Source of the DNA: Oceanospirillaceae bacterium
GTDB lineage: Bacteria; Pseudomonadota; Gammaproteobacteria; Pseudomonadales; Balneatricaceae
Direction: 5' to 3'
Assembly (NCBI GenBank): GCA_013215375.1
Contig: JABSRB010000027.1
Span: 16,502-80,501 of the forward strand
Length of the DNA stretch: 64,000 bases
Part shown: positions 55,201-62,700 of the stretch, in pieces
Numbering within the stretch: the stretch's first letter is position 1
How the letters are laid out: each line of letters opens with the position of its first letter
Notes under the pieces: generated by a model
Databases searched by the model: none
Told to the model about the DNA's origin: nothing
What the model saw: the letters and a program-made list of their open reading frames with translations, nothing else
Translations under genes and position numbers: made by a program

Positions 55201-55904
55201 CTCGGTGCAGAATTATCAACATCAACCGTCTTGCTAGTAATTTCACTTACATTATTAGCGGGGTCTTTAATCGTCACTGTTGCAGTAGTGCTTTCGTTGA
55301 TAATGAGAAATTTACTACCGGGAATTTCAATATCTACCACCGTTCCAGGCTCATTAGCCAGAATAGTGTGAGTAGCATCAATAACTCCATCGCCGTCCAC
55401 ATCAACTTGTATTACATCACCAATATCAGCATTCGCTGGAATACCCACTTTAACAGTAACATTAACGGCAAGTTCTGCACTATTTAGCACATCATCATCA
55501 CCAGTATCAATACTGACACTCGTTGGGGCATCTGGTGGAATAGTATCTAAGGTAAAAGTAGCAGACCCTTCAAATTGTGTGTAGGCACCAAATTCATTGG
55601 CGATAATCATGGATAGACTGAAGTCTCCATCGATAAAATCACCTTGATTATCAGTGACATTAATAATGGGTAAGGACATGGTCACCACGCCGGATATAAA
55701 ATCTTGAGATGTTAACTGATGTACGAAACTGGTAATCCCATTGGGCCCATTCACCAAAATAACCATATATTCGCCAACACGAGAAGCATCTGGAATGGTT
55801 AATTTTAATTGTAAATCGGATTCGGCCTTTGTGGGGTCACCAATTTCAGATTTATTCACATACTCATCTGAATTGACAATTTCTATATAAGTTGAGTTGC
55901 TCAT
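42942..55904 (-). CDS. Giant (4320-residue) Ig-like, calcium-binding type I secreted protein
   Basis: An uninterrupted 13-kb gene. The protein is acidic, lacks an N-terminal signal peptide and ends (last ~85 residues, from VLDLSDLLSSDDVQMDDLDNF) in a VCA0849-type type I secretion target domain, so it should leave the cell through an ABC-TolC-type machine. It consists of five cassettes, starting at about 55904, 50790, 49180, 46635 and 44100. Each begins with a ~115-residue beta-rich module (pattern IINDDNYVN-x2-EIGD ... NGPNG-x2-SFIHQ) and ends with a ~120-residue module carrying several DxDxDG loops (LDLDGDGVETLS, LLVRDINQDG, SELFGE, WQDANSDG). Between them lie Ig-like domains (ten in cassette 1), a W-rich domain (cassette 2), a cadherin/VCBS-like domain (3) and thrombospondin type 3 repeats (4). 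It is probably an adhesin or matrix protein. AAAGGG precedes the ATG. Confidence 0.85.
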   Translation of the reverse strand: MSNSTYIEIVNSDEYVNKSEIGDPTKAESDLQLKLTIPDASRVGEYMVILVNGPNGITSFVHQLTSQDFISGVVTMSLPIINVTDNQGDFIDGDFSLSMIIANEFGAYTQFEGSATFTLDTIPPDAPTSVSIDTGDDDVLNSAELAVNVTVKVGIPANADIGDVIQVDVDGDGVIDATHTILANEPGTVVDIEIPGSKFLIINESTTATVTIKDPANNVSEITSKTVDVDNSAPSQVASIDTISDDQAPSIGIVANGAVTNDVTPILAGRLNLVLAADEQLNVLRDGVIIGQANVSGAGLNVVWNFSDNIAANPLINGNTYLYTVQVVDDAGNQGVESASYSISIDTDNPEQLAVISSMQDNVDVVATLISGDTTDDISPQMLGTLNSILGADETLDVLRDGVVIGQAVVDASDVNNITWTYQENALVDGTSYNYQVQVKDSAGNTGVLSNIFNITIDISDPIQTATISHAVDNVDIIGDINNGGFTDDSSPQLQGVLSAVLAAGETLNVLRDGVVIGQGSVDNSDPNNITWSFDDSGLTDGSQYNYRVQVVDAAKNLGPLSAQFQLNIDTTNPTQTAVINNVVDNVNGLSNVSSGASTDDTSPELQGSLSAVLASGETLDVVRDGLVIGQAVVDASDVNNIIWTFNDAGLIDGTSYSYQVQVTDAAHNPGPLSAAYNINIDTSNPLQTAQVTNIVDDVDVSGNILSDGFSDDTTPQIQGTLSAVLAAGEMLNVLRDGVVIGQAAIDASDPNNLVWSYDDAGLIDDTRYGYRVQVQDAADNLGPLSDAYYVNIDTSNPLQSAVVTNVLDNIDVGGNIATGGTTDDTSPQLQGTLSGILLPGETLNVMRDGNVIGQANVDVSNPANVIWTFDDSGLVDGISYSYQVQVIDLAKNLGTLSNSYSITIDTTDPIQSATISRAIDDVDVIGVLQSGDSTDDITPQLQGDLNAVLAPGDVLNVLRDGSVIGQATIDDSDPNNVTWLFDDAGLLDGNSYQYRVQVEDAAHNLGPISSTFIINVDTSDPLQTAVITTVKDNVDEVGDVASGAFTDDTSPQIQGTLNGPLGVGEVLNLLRDGNVIGQATVDASDLANIVWNYDDVNLQDGSSYSYQVQVEDSASNVGVVSNTYIINVDTSNPTQTAVISEVIDNVGGLSSISPGGYTNDITPELKGTLDSVLTAGEILNVYRDGSIVGQAAVDNSDPNNVTWSYTDSGLIDATSYNYQVQVQDAAQNTGSFSNSYQIKIDISGPDQNAVITNISDNVDPNQGDLDSGDSTNDLTPALQGTLSAKLGVGETLNILRDGAVIGQAQVDDSDVNNVTWTFLDDVSGNALTDGNTYSYTAQVIDIAENTGTLSAAYQIVTDTTNPNSPIVDLDSSSDTFLDFFGSAVGSKDDDKTLNKQLKFSGEVDLSEAGSVIVYYAYATHGQLINGTLSDTNIVRELLDNQSVALTYNQGNKFILGSAVVQADGKWLMNMQDTVNNPLLSSEEAIINGIEVEQYYLHVSAIMTDKAGNESVLSSELDIIIETKDRNVNTRDPLVLDLNNDGVQTISINSGVKFDHENDGFSENTGWVSAEDGILTLDLNNDGKITSGRELFGDETTLIQSNTLAKDGFEALAQYDDNNDNKIDSNDAIFDKLQVWIDANQNGVTDDGELKSLTDLNISEISLNSNTVSIDQNGNEIVKQGTFVQNNQTHEILDVNLATGPSSGGVSFITIINDDQYVNKVEIGDGLGADSTLLLKVTIPPATLNGEYLSILINGPAGVMSFNHQVTPDDSVKGYVELLLPNSAVVNNNIFSDGDYSLTLTVSNEFGATTPYPGEAHFTLDTQAPDAITSITIVNGNDDKLDQNELKNDITVQIGIPNTAEAGDVLEVDVTGNGQADATYIVLAADVGRNVNISIAGSLFNVIGDKVTASAKLIDPAKNESGAVTDQSEVQNFYEVSLSLDTLHFAWWQNPPDVGFDLSAKGGASYGGPVPQKIFTDAPVGTEVTVEITITVPGKGSRQFDNFKVTVDANGDFTFGLNSIPQSVWINHMDIIGCGMPVTNVKVEAYIGTRASLESNIALDLTMGHTSPLILDMDGDGVETLSLDDGVRFDINADGKQEATGWVNADDALLVRDINQDGKINDASELFGEYTLKQDGSFARDGFDALKDLDSNNDNVFNVLDDKFNELRLWQDANSDGIAQADELKTLTERGVKEIALNADFVNESNEGNLVALRASWTDATDKKHDIDDVWFAFTQGDGDVPYIKIINEDNFVNLSEVGDVAAQNSSLQIKVTLPPATVLGEYLVVMISGPNGNSSFIHQTVAADFSDGYVVLNIPNSNLQDAANSYEDGTYSIRLIVANDAGAQTNYAGFDSFILDTVVPEAVTSVVILDGGDEHLNAAELAGNVTVRIGISAKALVGDIIEVDIDGDGNADATHKVVQADIGNNIDFTFSGSDYKIDANKVKASVKVIDEAGNESTIINDTSIVDIAPPGPSDTQISLDANITNDDIVVANDARRNISVTGTVTGEFQANDRVTLTVNNNEFSGLINAQGEFSILVAGADLLADSNSSIDATVEASDAQGNTAAKGIINTTEGYTVDPTPDALTSVKILAGGDDILSAAELSGNVSVRVGVSATAFVGDIIQVDVDGDGRADGTHKIVQADIGNNVDIAILGSDYNIVSNQVIAVVSVVDDEGNQSPTLQDTSAVDISPPGSGDTQIILDANITDDDLIDFSEASGNIPITGTVTGEFQANDSVTLTVNSNNYSGSVNGSGKFSITVTGADLAADADSSIYATIEASDAQGNTAAKGVINDTESYNVEINQAPIAVDDSLKYNYWRGIGKGYFYLGNYEYIHNKQELFNHLTKNDYDPEGDSFTVTSMKFNGVEISFSQETHDGYYLYYINNIGNLGFGSAVLTYTITDSKGASTTANINIATQYNSPLVIDLDGDGVETISEAEGVRFDINADGKLEQTGWVNKDDGLLVRDINGDGLINDASELFGEATIKNDGKKAADGFEALAELDSNNDGVINSDDDKFNELRVWRDANSDGITQDGELLTLAEANVSEINLGSSASHEIQNGNIIGLKGSYKDTNGNTKDIDDVWFSYSKVAEYLEIINDDNYVNLAEIGDPAAVTSNLQIKVTIPPATVLGEYLVLLVNGPNGDSSFIHQTVAADFTDGYVVLDIPTKNVQDASNSYEDGAYRISLVVANDAGAETNYTGFDSFILDTAVPDVLTNVEILDGGDDNLTAAELAGNVSVRVGVSVNATVGDTIEIDVNADGIADGTHTIVQADIGKNVDIVISGSIYQIVADQVTATARVVDDAGNKSATINDTSVADFNPPTSSDTQITLDSNITPDDVVVSTDGNRSILVTGVVTGEFQVNDRVTLTVNGNDYSGFVNALGKFSIAVAGTDLLADSDTTIDATVEASDALGNTAAKGVITDTESYAVDLSRIDTDHDNVDDNIDIDDDNDGILDINEITGGNNDIDLDGIVNRLDLDSDNDGIADNVEAQSTAGYIAPGNFTDLDGDGLNDVYDQDTNSKDAAKSVGLIPVNSDGDNMADYVDTDSDNDSREDWLESGLPRISDATYQDVNGSIDNPSSDLKNVEKPATAEVDFREFDAKYSAEGVTLGNVVDSSSSLTYTWRNQVRVFYNYIKGDNKLAIPTITLNDNDGSEIYIATLKGIAAGLTIKDTTNGYSFTATAANNSVDISNWNINTITIDAPQQYFSYVNGFAYGAIYRTNRFSKSITLSVQSKEQGFAELSEASEVQLTINFTESASWISSPLILDLDGDGVETLSIDENVKFDINADGKKEITGWVAPDDALLVRDINQDGIINNTTELFGEHTHKSDGTIAEDGFDALRDLDSNNDGKISAEDEEFSSLKIWQDINSDGISQASELKSLAEAGVKEISLQAEAISEINQGNSVGLRASWTDTDNNSYDIDDVWFSYKADDTNTSYVQIINDDNLVDASEIGNSSAILSDLKVKITMPPSTLVGDYLVLIVSGPYGDTSFVHKTVAADFSQGYVVLNVPNLNVQDSNYNYVDGEYNIRLIVANDMGAITNYEGTDSFILTTTELSDSNNQSSTPLVLDLDGDGVETLSINAGVSFDINNDGVIDKTGWVGSDDALLVMDRNNDGIINDASELFGEETLNQAGEKAQDGFSALQALDSNQDGVFDSSDDDFDKVQVWQDANSDGISQAQELSLLSDAGIESIDLSYTNVNEDSEGNKIGLRSSWADTQGAKHDVDDVWFTYNTGKENVLDLSDLLSSDDVQMDDLDNFLHFDQQNDDLIVYIDENGSFTEQTFNIDNVTDVVKLENITAYSMEYEDVMKVLIDNQQIIVD
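45234..45610 (-). repeat. Thrombospondin type 3-like calcium-binding repeats within the giant protein
   Basis: About 125 residues are dominated by spaced DxDxDG motifs (DTDHDNVDD, DIDDDNDGILD, DLDSDNDGIAD, DLDGDGLNDVYD, DTDSDNDSRED). These wrap around calcium ions and stiffen extracellular proteins. Confidence 0.8.
51830..55215 (-). repeat. Ten tandem Ig-like repeats (~112 residues each) in the first giant protein
   Basis: Ten diverged copies in a row, each ~335-340 bp. The shared pattern is VxDNVD, then TDDxxPxLxGxLxAVLxxGE, then LNVLRDGxVIGQA, then W-x-(F/Y)-DD-x-GL-x-DG-x-SYxYxVQV-x-DAAxNxG. They are bacterial Ig-like domains. Divergence between copies shows an older array than that in the second giant gene. 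Confidence 0.88.
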
Positions 55905-56446
55905 TTAACAGTCCCTTTAAAAATAAGTTTAAACTTAAATATCCAATATTTATTTATCTTTTCGAAAGATGAACAATATAAATTTATTAACAGTAGATGA
56001 ATATTATCAGGATTATGTGCATTTATCATTGCCCCAAAGTACATATAGACAGAAACAATAATTATTAAGAAAATTCCTTAGTAAAATCCTCCATTTAATT
56101 TTAAAGGCTGTTAAATATTCAAATTTTTAAGCCGAGCTATGCGCCATTCTAAGCCTAAGTGAGTGAAATAATTTCCAACAATTATATATTTTGACATGAG
56201 ATTGCTCTTATAAAGAGCTATTACAAATAAAGTCAGTTGACCAGAACTTGATAGCTATTGATTGCCAAATTGAAGATACACTCATTATATTAATCAGAAT
56301 ACTCAATGAATTATCTAGAGTTTATGCATCAAAACTGTTGTTAATTAACAATAAAGATATGTATCCGTTTGTTTTATCTTACCTATGCATTTCAGAGATT
56401 GTTTGGCTAACATCTGTTTAAGTTGCTAACCAAACATGAAAACCCC
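55905..56446. other. Intergenic region between the two giant genes
   Basis: 542 bp, strongly AT-rich, with no credible reading frame. It should hold the promoter of the first giant gene (leftward) and the 3' end of the second. A hairpin at 56401-56435 lies just past the second gene's stop. Confidence 0.55.
56401..56435 (-). terminator. Hairpin after the second giant gene
   Basis: On the minus strand GTTTGGTTAGC pairs with GTTAGCCAAAC (11 bp, two wobbles) around a 13-base loop, 11 bp beyond the stop. No T-tract follows, so termination efficiency is uncertain. Confidence 0.45.
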
Positions 56447-56710
56447 TTAATCAATAATCAATTGATTGTTTTGTATAAGCTCCTTCATAACATCTTCATA
56501 GTCAGTACTGAGGAAATGAGTATCATGCAAAATCACCACATCTGTTGCAGCATTTTTGTCAAAACTCTCTTGGGTAAAACCACCCGTTTCATCGATATAG
56601 ACAGCGAGATCATCACCTACCTGCTCAAAATGTAAGTAGTGATCTAGACTATCCATTTGAATATTGTCACCTTCTAACAAATCCGAAAGATCTAATACTC
56701 TGTTCTCACC
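56447..56710 (-). other. Type I secretion C-terminal target domain of the second giant protein
   Basis: The final ~87 residues (VLDLSDLLEGDN, LAVYIDETGGFTQ, DVVILHDT, YEDVMKELIQNNQLIID) correspond position by position with the end of the first giant protein. Confidence 0.75.
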
Positions 56711-59700
56711 AGACTCAAGTGCAAACCAAACATCATCTACATCGTGTGATTCACCCTCTGAATCTTTCCAGGAAGAACGCAAACCCGTCCAGTTCCCTTC
56801 ACTGTATTCAGAGACACTCTGGCTCTGTAGTGAAATAGACTCAACCCCTGCATCGAGCAGACTATAAAGTTCTGATGCTTGAGAGATTCCATCACTGTTA
56901 ACATCTTGCCAAATTTTAACCTCTTTAAAGGCGTCATCATTACTATCAAAGACGCCATCATTATTAGAGTCCAGCTCGCGAAGTGCATCAAAGCCATCAG
57001 TAGCAAGGCTGCCATCTTGTTTCACCGTATGTTCCCCAAACAACTCAGAGCCGTCATTGATAACACCGTCGTTGTTTAGATCTCGTACCAACAACCCATC
57101 ATCGCCGCTAACCCAACCCACTTTGTCTTTAACACCGTCAGCATCTAGATCAAATCTAACATCCTCAGAGATAGAGATTGTCTCTACGCCATCACCATCT
57201 AAATCCAAGATCAAAGGACTTGTGTGACCTGTAGCGTAATCGAGTGCGATATTCGACTCTAAGTCAGCTCTAGTACCTATGAAAGCTTCGATCTTTACAT
57301 TGGTAATTGGCTTACCGCAGTAAATAATATTCAAGTTACTCCAGACACTCGTCGGTATCGAAGCTGCATCAAACTGATAATTACCATTGGCATCGACAGT
57401 TACTGTAAAACTATCGAATTTTTGGGTCCCATAACCAGGCGCTGTCACTGTAATTTCAACCACAACTTCAGTACCTCCAGGTGCATCGGTATAGATCATC
57501 TGCGCACGTCCACCTATTCCTCCATAGCTAGCACCACCTCTGGACGACAAATCAAAACCTACATCTGGCGGAGACTGCCACCATGCGATGTGTAAAGTAT
57601 CTAATGCCACACTCACTTCGAAGTATTCTTGTACCGCACTATCATCGTTAACTGACCCACTGCTATTACCAGCCTCATCAACGACTATTGCAGTAACAGA
57701 GACTGCATCATTAACCAGTGCGAACTTATCCCCATCCACTTTAATATCAACATCATTGCCAACATCAGCAGCGGTGATAGTGTGAAATGCATCTGGATTG
57801 CCATCATTATTAACATCCAGCTGAATAACATCCCCAACTTTAGCTGAGGCGGAAACGCCTACTTTTATTGTGATTTCTTGGTTTAACTCGTTTTTGTATA
57901 AAACATCATCACTGCCGTTTAAAATTTCTACTTTAGTTAATACATCCGGTATACCAGCATCCAAATCAAAACTTACCTCTCCTGGGTATACTGTGCTTGC
58001 GCCTATATCATTTGAGACGATCAATGACATTGTGTATTCACCGTCTGCATAAAGACCAGCATTTTGTAGTACAGCATTGGGTATCGCCAAAGTGACGAAT
58101 CCTGCGTTACTATCTGCTGCGACCACAGTATGAGTGAAACTATTAGCACCAGCCGGACCATTGATAGTGATAACTAATATTTCATCAACGGCCGTCGCAG
58201 GTGGAATAGTTACTTTAATCATTAACGATGATAGTACTGCGTTAGCGTCTCCTATTTCGCTATTATTGATTAATCTGTCGTCAGCTATTATTTCTACGAA
58301 TGATGTTCCTCCTGAACTAGGACCAACAGCCAAATTGGCATCACCAAGATCTTTGGTTTGATTATCTTGAACAAAAGTACCTGTTTTAAAGATGGTATTT
58401 CCCTGGTCTAAAATATCGGTATCTGTACTGTCTAAAGAAATCTCAGTAATGTTTAACTCTGCTAATGTTTTAAGCTCTCCAGCGTCAGTGACACCATCTT
58501 GGTCTGAATCGACCCAGACTCGTAAACTATCGTATACGGCATCGTTAGCATCAATTTTATTATTACCGTCGAGGTCGTATTGGGCAAGTGCTGCAAAACC
58601 ATCTTGAGCCTTTATATTTGTGGCCGTTAAGAGCATTTCATCTCCGAACAACTCACTGCCATTATTTATTTTTCCATCGTTATTAAGATCCAAAGCAAGC
58701 AAACCGTCTTGGGCGCTAACCCAACCAGAGTTTTCCTTAAAACCATCACCATCATGATCAAATTTAACCCCGTCATTAATACTGACTGTATGTATGCCAT
58801 CCCCATCAAGATCTAATATTAGTGGATCTCTGGTATTTGCATTACGGTCTTTAGTTTCAATAATAATATCTAATGGATCAGATAATTCACTTTTATTTCC
58901 TGCTCTGTCTGTTATTTCAGCCGTCACATGAATGAAATATTGCTCCACTGCATTACCATCAACAATAGCACCTTCTTTAGACAACAAAGGACTACCAGGA
59001 GAGTCTTCCATTTTCATAATCCAAGTACCGTCGGCCTTAACCACAGCACTGCCTAATACAAATTTATTTGCCTGACTGTAAACAGTGTTATCATTTTGCA
59101 ATAAAACTCTATTCTCGTTTGTATCTTCAAGTACGCTATTAACCAGTTTACCGTCAGTGGCGTAAGCGTAATAAACAATGACACCACCCGCCTCAGATAT
59201 ATCTAGTTGGCCACTAAAATCTACTTGTTTTTCCAAGGTTTTATTATCGTCCTTAGAACCGACTGGGGACCCAAAGAAATCAAGGAAAGTATCTGAATTC
59301 GCATCTAGATCAACAGCAATTTTATCCGGTGCTTTCGTATCAATAGTAATGGTATATGTATTTGAGCTGTTGCCTGTATTGGCACCATCACTAATACGTA
59401 CTATATAGTTATAAGTTTCACCATCTTGACCACTATCGAGGAAAGTCCACTTAGTAGGATCTGAGTTATCTATAACTGCTTGACCAATGACTACACCATT
59501 TCTAACGACGTCCAACTGTTCATCTGCTGCAAGTGCAGTTGTCAGACTACCACTAAGAAGTGGCGTAACATCATTAGTGTGACCACCAGTGCCAATATCA
59601 TCAGTCTCAACTGGATCGACATTATCGGCAATTTTCTCGATCACTGGTGTTTGATTTGAAACAGATGTATCAACACTTATAGTATATTTGTCCGACACTT

Positions 59701-62700
59701 CACCTGGGTTACCCGCCTTATCAGACACTCTCACCGTATAGTCATAAGTATTACCATCTTCTAAACCTGAATCTTGGAAACTCCATTTGGTGTTATCACT
59801 AGGATCGATAATTGCATGACCTATAAACTCACCATCTCTGAGCACATCGACTCTGGCACCGTCTTCTAGTTCTTCTGTCAACGCTCCTTTTAACAGTGGC
59901 GTTATATCATTAGTTTTACCCCCTGAGTTTATAATCTCTTCACCATTAGGCTCATTGTCTATGACTTGGGTAATACTGGCTTTGGTATCTAACGCTGTTA
60001 CATCAATTTCAATTTTGAAATCGGCGCTTGGGTTACTGTTATTTCCAGCCTCATCTATTGCTATCGCAGTAAATACTGTTTGTTCTCCCTCATCATTTTC
60101 AGGTAGAGGGGTAGCAGGAGTAAACTGCCAGTTTCCTGAGCTGTCCGCGGTAGTTGAACCTAGCACTTGACCATCAGCAGAAATAACAACAATGGCATTG
60201 TTCTCACTAGTACCTTCTAAGGTCAATGCCTGATCATCAGTGATACCGTTATTAACGACATCACCCTGATGAATGCCCACGTCGTCTTTAGCGTTTAGAA
60301 TAACGGGTGGATCAGGTCTATCAATATCAATTTCTAAGGTAAATGTACCCGATTTAATGGTATTTGATCCGCGGCTAACCTCTGCTTGGAACACATGAGT
60401 ACCAGACACAAGTGATAGATTATTCTCCGCCAGTTCCCACTTACCATTAACATCTACAGTGACACTACCAAAAGTTGTATTACCATCAGCACTCTTAATG
60501 GTGATAACCTCGCCAAAAGTACCGCTGCCAAATAGCGCTGGGCTACTGTCGTTAGTTAGATCATTATTGTTAAGATCAACGGTATGTAGATCTTCGTTAT
60601 CATGAGCTCCGTCAATACTTATTATCAAATCGCTAGTATCTACAATAAAGGATAGTGGATCGCCCATAGGACCAGCATTACCGGCTGCGTCTATCTGCTG
60701 AACAACAACAATATGAGTTCCATCATCAAGCTCAGGTAATGTCAGAGACCAATTGCCGTCCGGATCAACTTGGACTTGTATTGGATCGGGACTACCATCG
60801 ACAAAGACATTAATGGTCGCTCCCACTTCACCTGAACCTTTAACTTCAGGCTTATTATCATCGGTAGATTGACTAGGATCATTAACTACAATAGCCCCAG
60901 TCACTGAACCTTGATCATCCATAAGCACCGTGTCAGTTAGCTTATCAGGTGCGTTAACATCAACTTCAAATTGATAAACACCTGTTTCAGCACTGATGGT
61001 ATCCCCTGGGAGCTTGGCCACTGCGGTGATTTTGTGATCACCATCAGCTAAGGTTTTATTAACAGCTGGGTCATCCAATTTCAAAGTCCAAATCCCATTG
61101 GCATCTGCAGTTGTTGAGCCTAATACTTCCTTGCCACCATTGAAGGTGTCATAGACTATCACTACCGCATTAGCTTTTGCCGTACCGATAATATCCGGTT
61201 GGTTATCGTTAGTTATCCCTGTGTTATTTGCAACATTGCCGGTAAATGCATCGACATCATCAATAACATTAATGATAGCCGGCTCGTCTGTGGTATCTAA
61301 AGCAAAGGTAAAGCTGCGGGTATTACTGCTCTGTGAAGGGTTGCCCGCCGCATCTTTGGAGATCGCGACCAGCTCGTAAGTACCTAACAGTAACGGCGTA
61401 TCTGGCGTGTAAGTCCAAGCACCATTGCTGACAGGAATGTCTTCGGCCAGTACTTCTAATTCACCGTCTACTTTTCTGTACAAGGTAACGGTCGCTGCAT
61501 CCACAGCCGTACCAATAATCTCAGGTGTCGAATCGTTGGTGACTGCGCCATCGCCAACGGTCTCAGCGGCATTGCCTTCGTTATCGCGAACATCGCTAAT
61601 CACTGGTGCCGTCGCTGATCCCTCTATGTCAATCAATACGCCATAAGGCGCGCTCGGAGTACTGGGATTGCCCGCAGGATCGATGGCTGTGGCTGTGAAG
61701 ACGATCGGTGTGCTCGAATCAGTGACCAATGGCGTCTCTGGCGTAAACGTCCATAAACCCTCTGGATCAACGGTCGCTTCACCCAGCTTTTGACCATCGG
61801 CAAACACTTCAATAGTCGCGCCCGGCTCGCCGGTACCTTCTAACGTTGGGGTCTGATCATCAGTGCTGCCATCTTTGGCTATTTCACCTTGTGGATCACC
61901 GATATCGTCAATAATACGTTGGATAACGGGTGCATCCGGTTCAGTCACATCTAAGCTTAATTCGAACTTAGCCGACTCTTCTGCTGGATTACTGTTTTTA
62001 AGCGTCGCCTTGAAGTCGTAGGTTTTGTCACCATCAGCCAATGTTACTTCTAGTGACCACTTTCCTTCTGCATCTACGTCAACTTCACCGTAAGAGGTGC
62101 TGCCATCAGCACTGGTAATCACAACCGTGCTATTGGCGGTGGCAGTACCAAACAGTACCGGTGCTGCATCGTTGGTTAAATCTTGGTTATTTAAATCATC
62201 AGTGTGCGCGGGTACATCGTCTTGAGCACCGTCGATGGTCACGACTAATGCACTGGTATCAACCCCGAAGCTGATCGGATCACTCTTAAGACTCTCGTTT
62301 CCTGCGGGATCCACTTCTGCTACTTCTACCACATGCGTGCCATCTTCCAGTGCTGGCAAGGTCACGGACCAAGTACCATCTGGCTCAACTTCCACTTGGA
62401 TGGGTGTTGGATTACCGTCAACATAGACGTTAATCATCGCGCCAGGCGTCGCGCCTTCGCCACTCACTTCTGGCTTGTTGTCATCGGTTGGATCATTATT
62501 GGCATCGATCGCGCCTACAACAACGCCTTGGTCATCGGTCAAGCTAATACCGGTTGGCTTGGACGGCGCAACAGTATCGACTTCAAAGCTATACTTTCCG
62601 GACTCTGAACTCTCTGTCACTGTGCCAACATTGGAGATAACACTAATGTTGTGATCGCCATCTAATAGCGTATCGACAGTAGCAGCATCGCCATCATCTT

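Noticed and set aside
51830..55215. CRISPR-like or satellite array suspected from regular ~335-bp spacing
   Set aside because: The periodicity is that of ~112-residue protein domains in one open frame, with diverged DNA and no short identical repeats.
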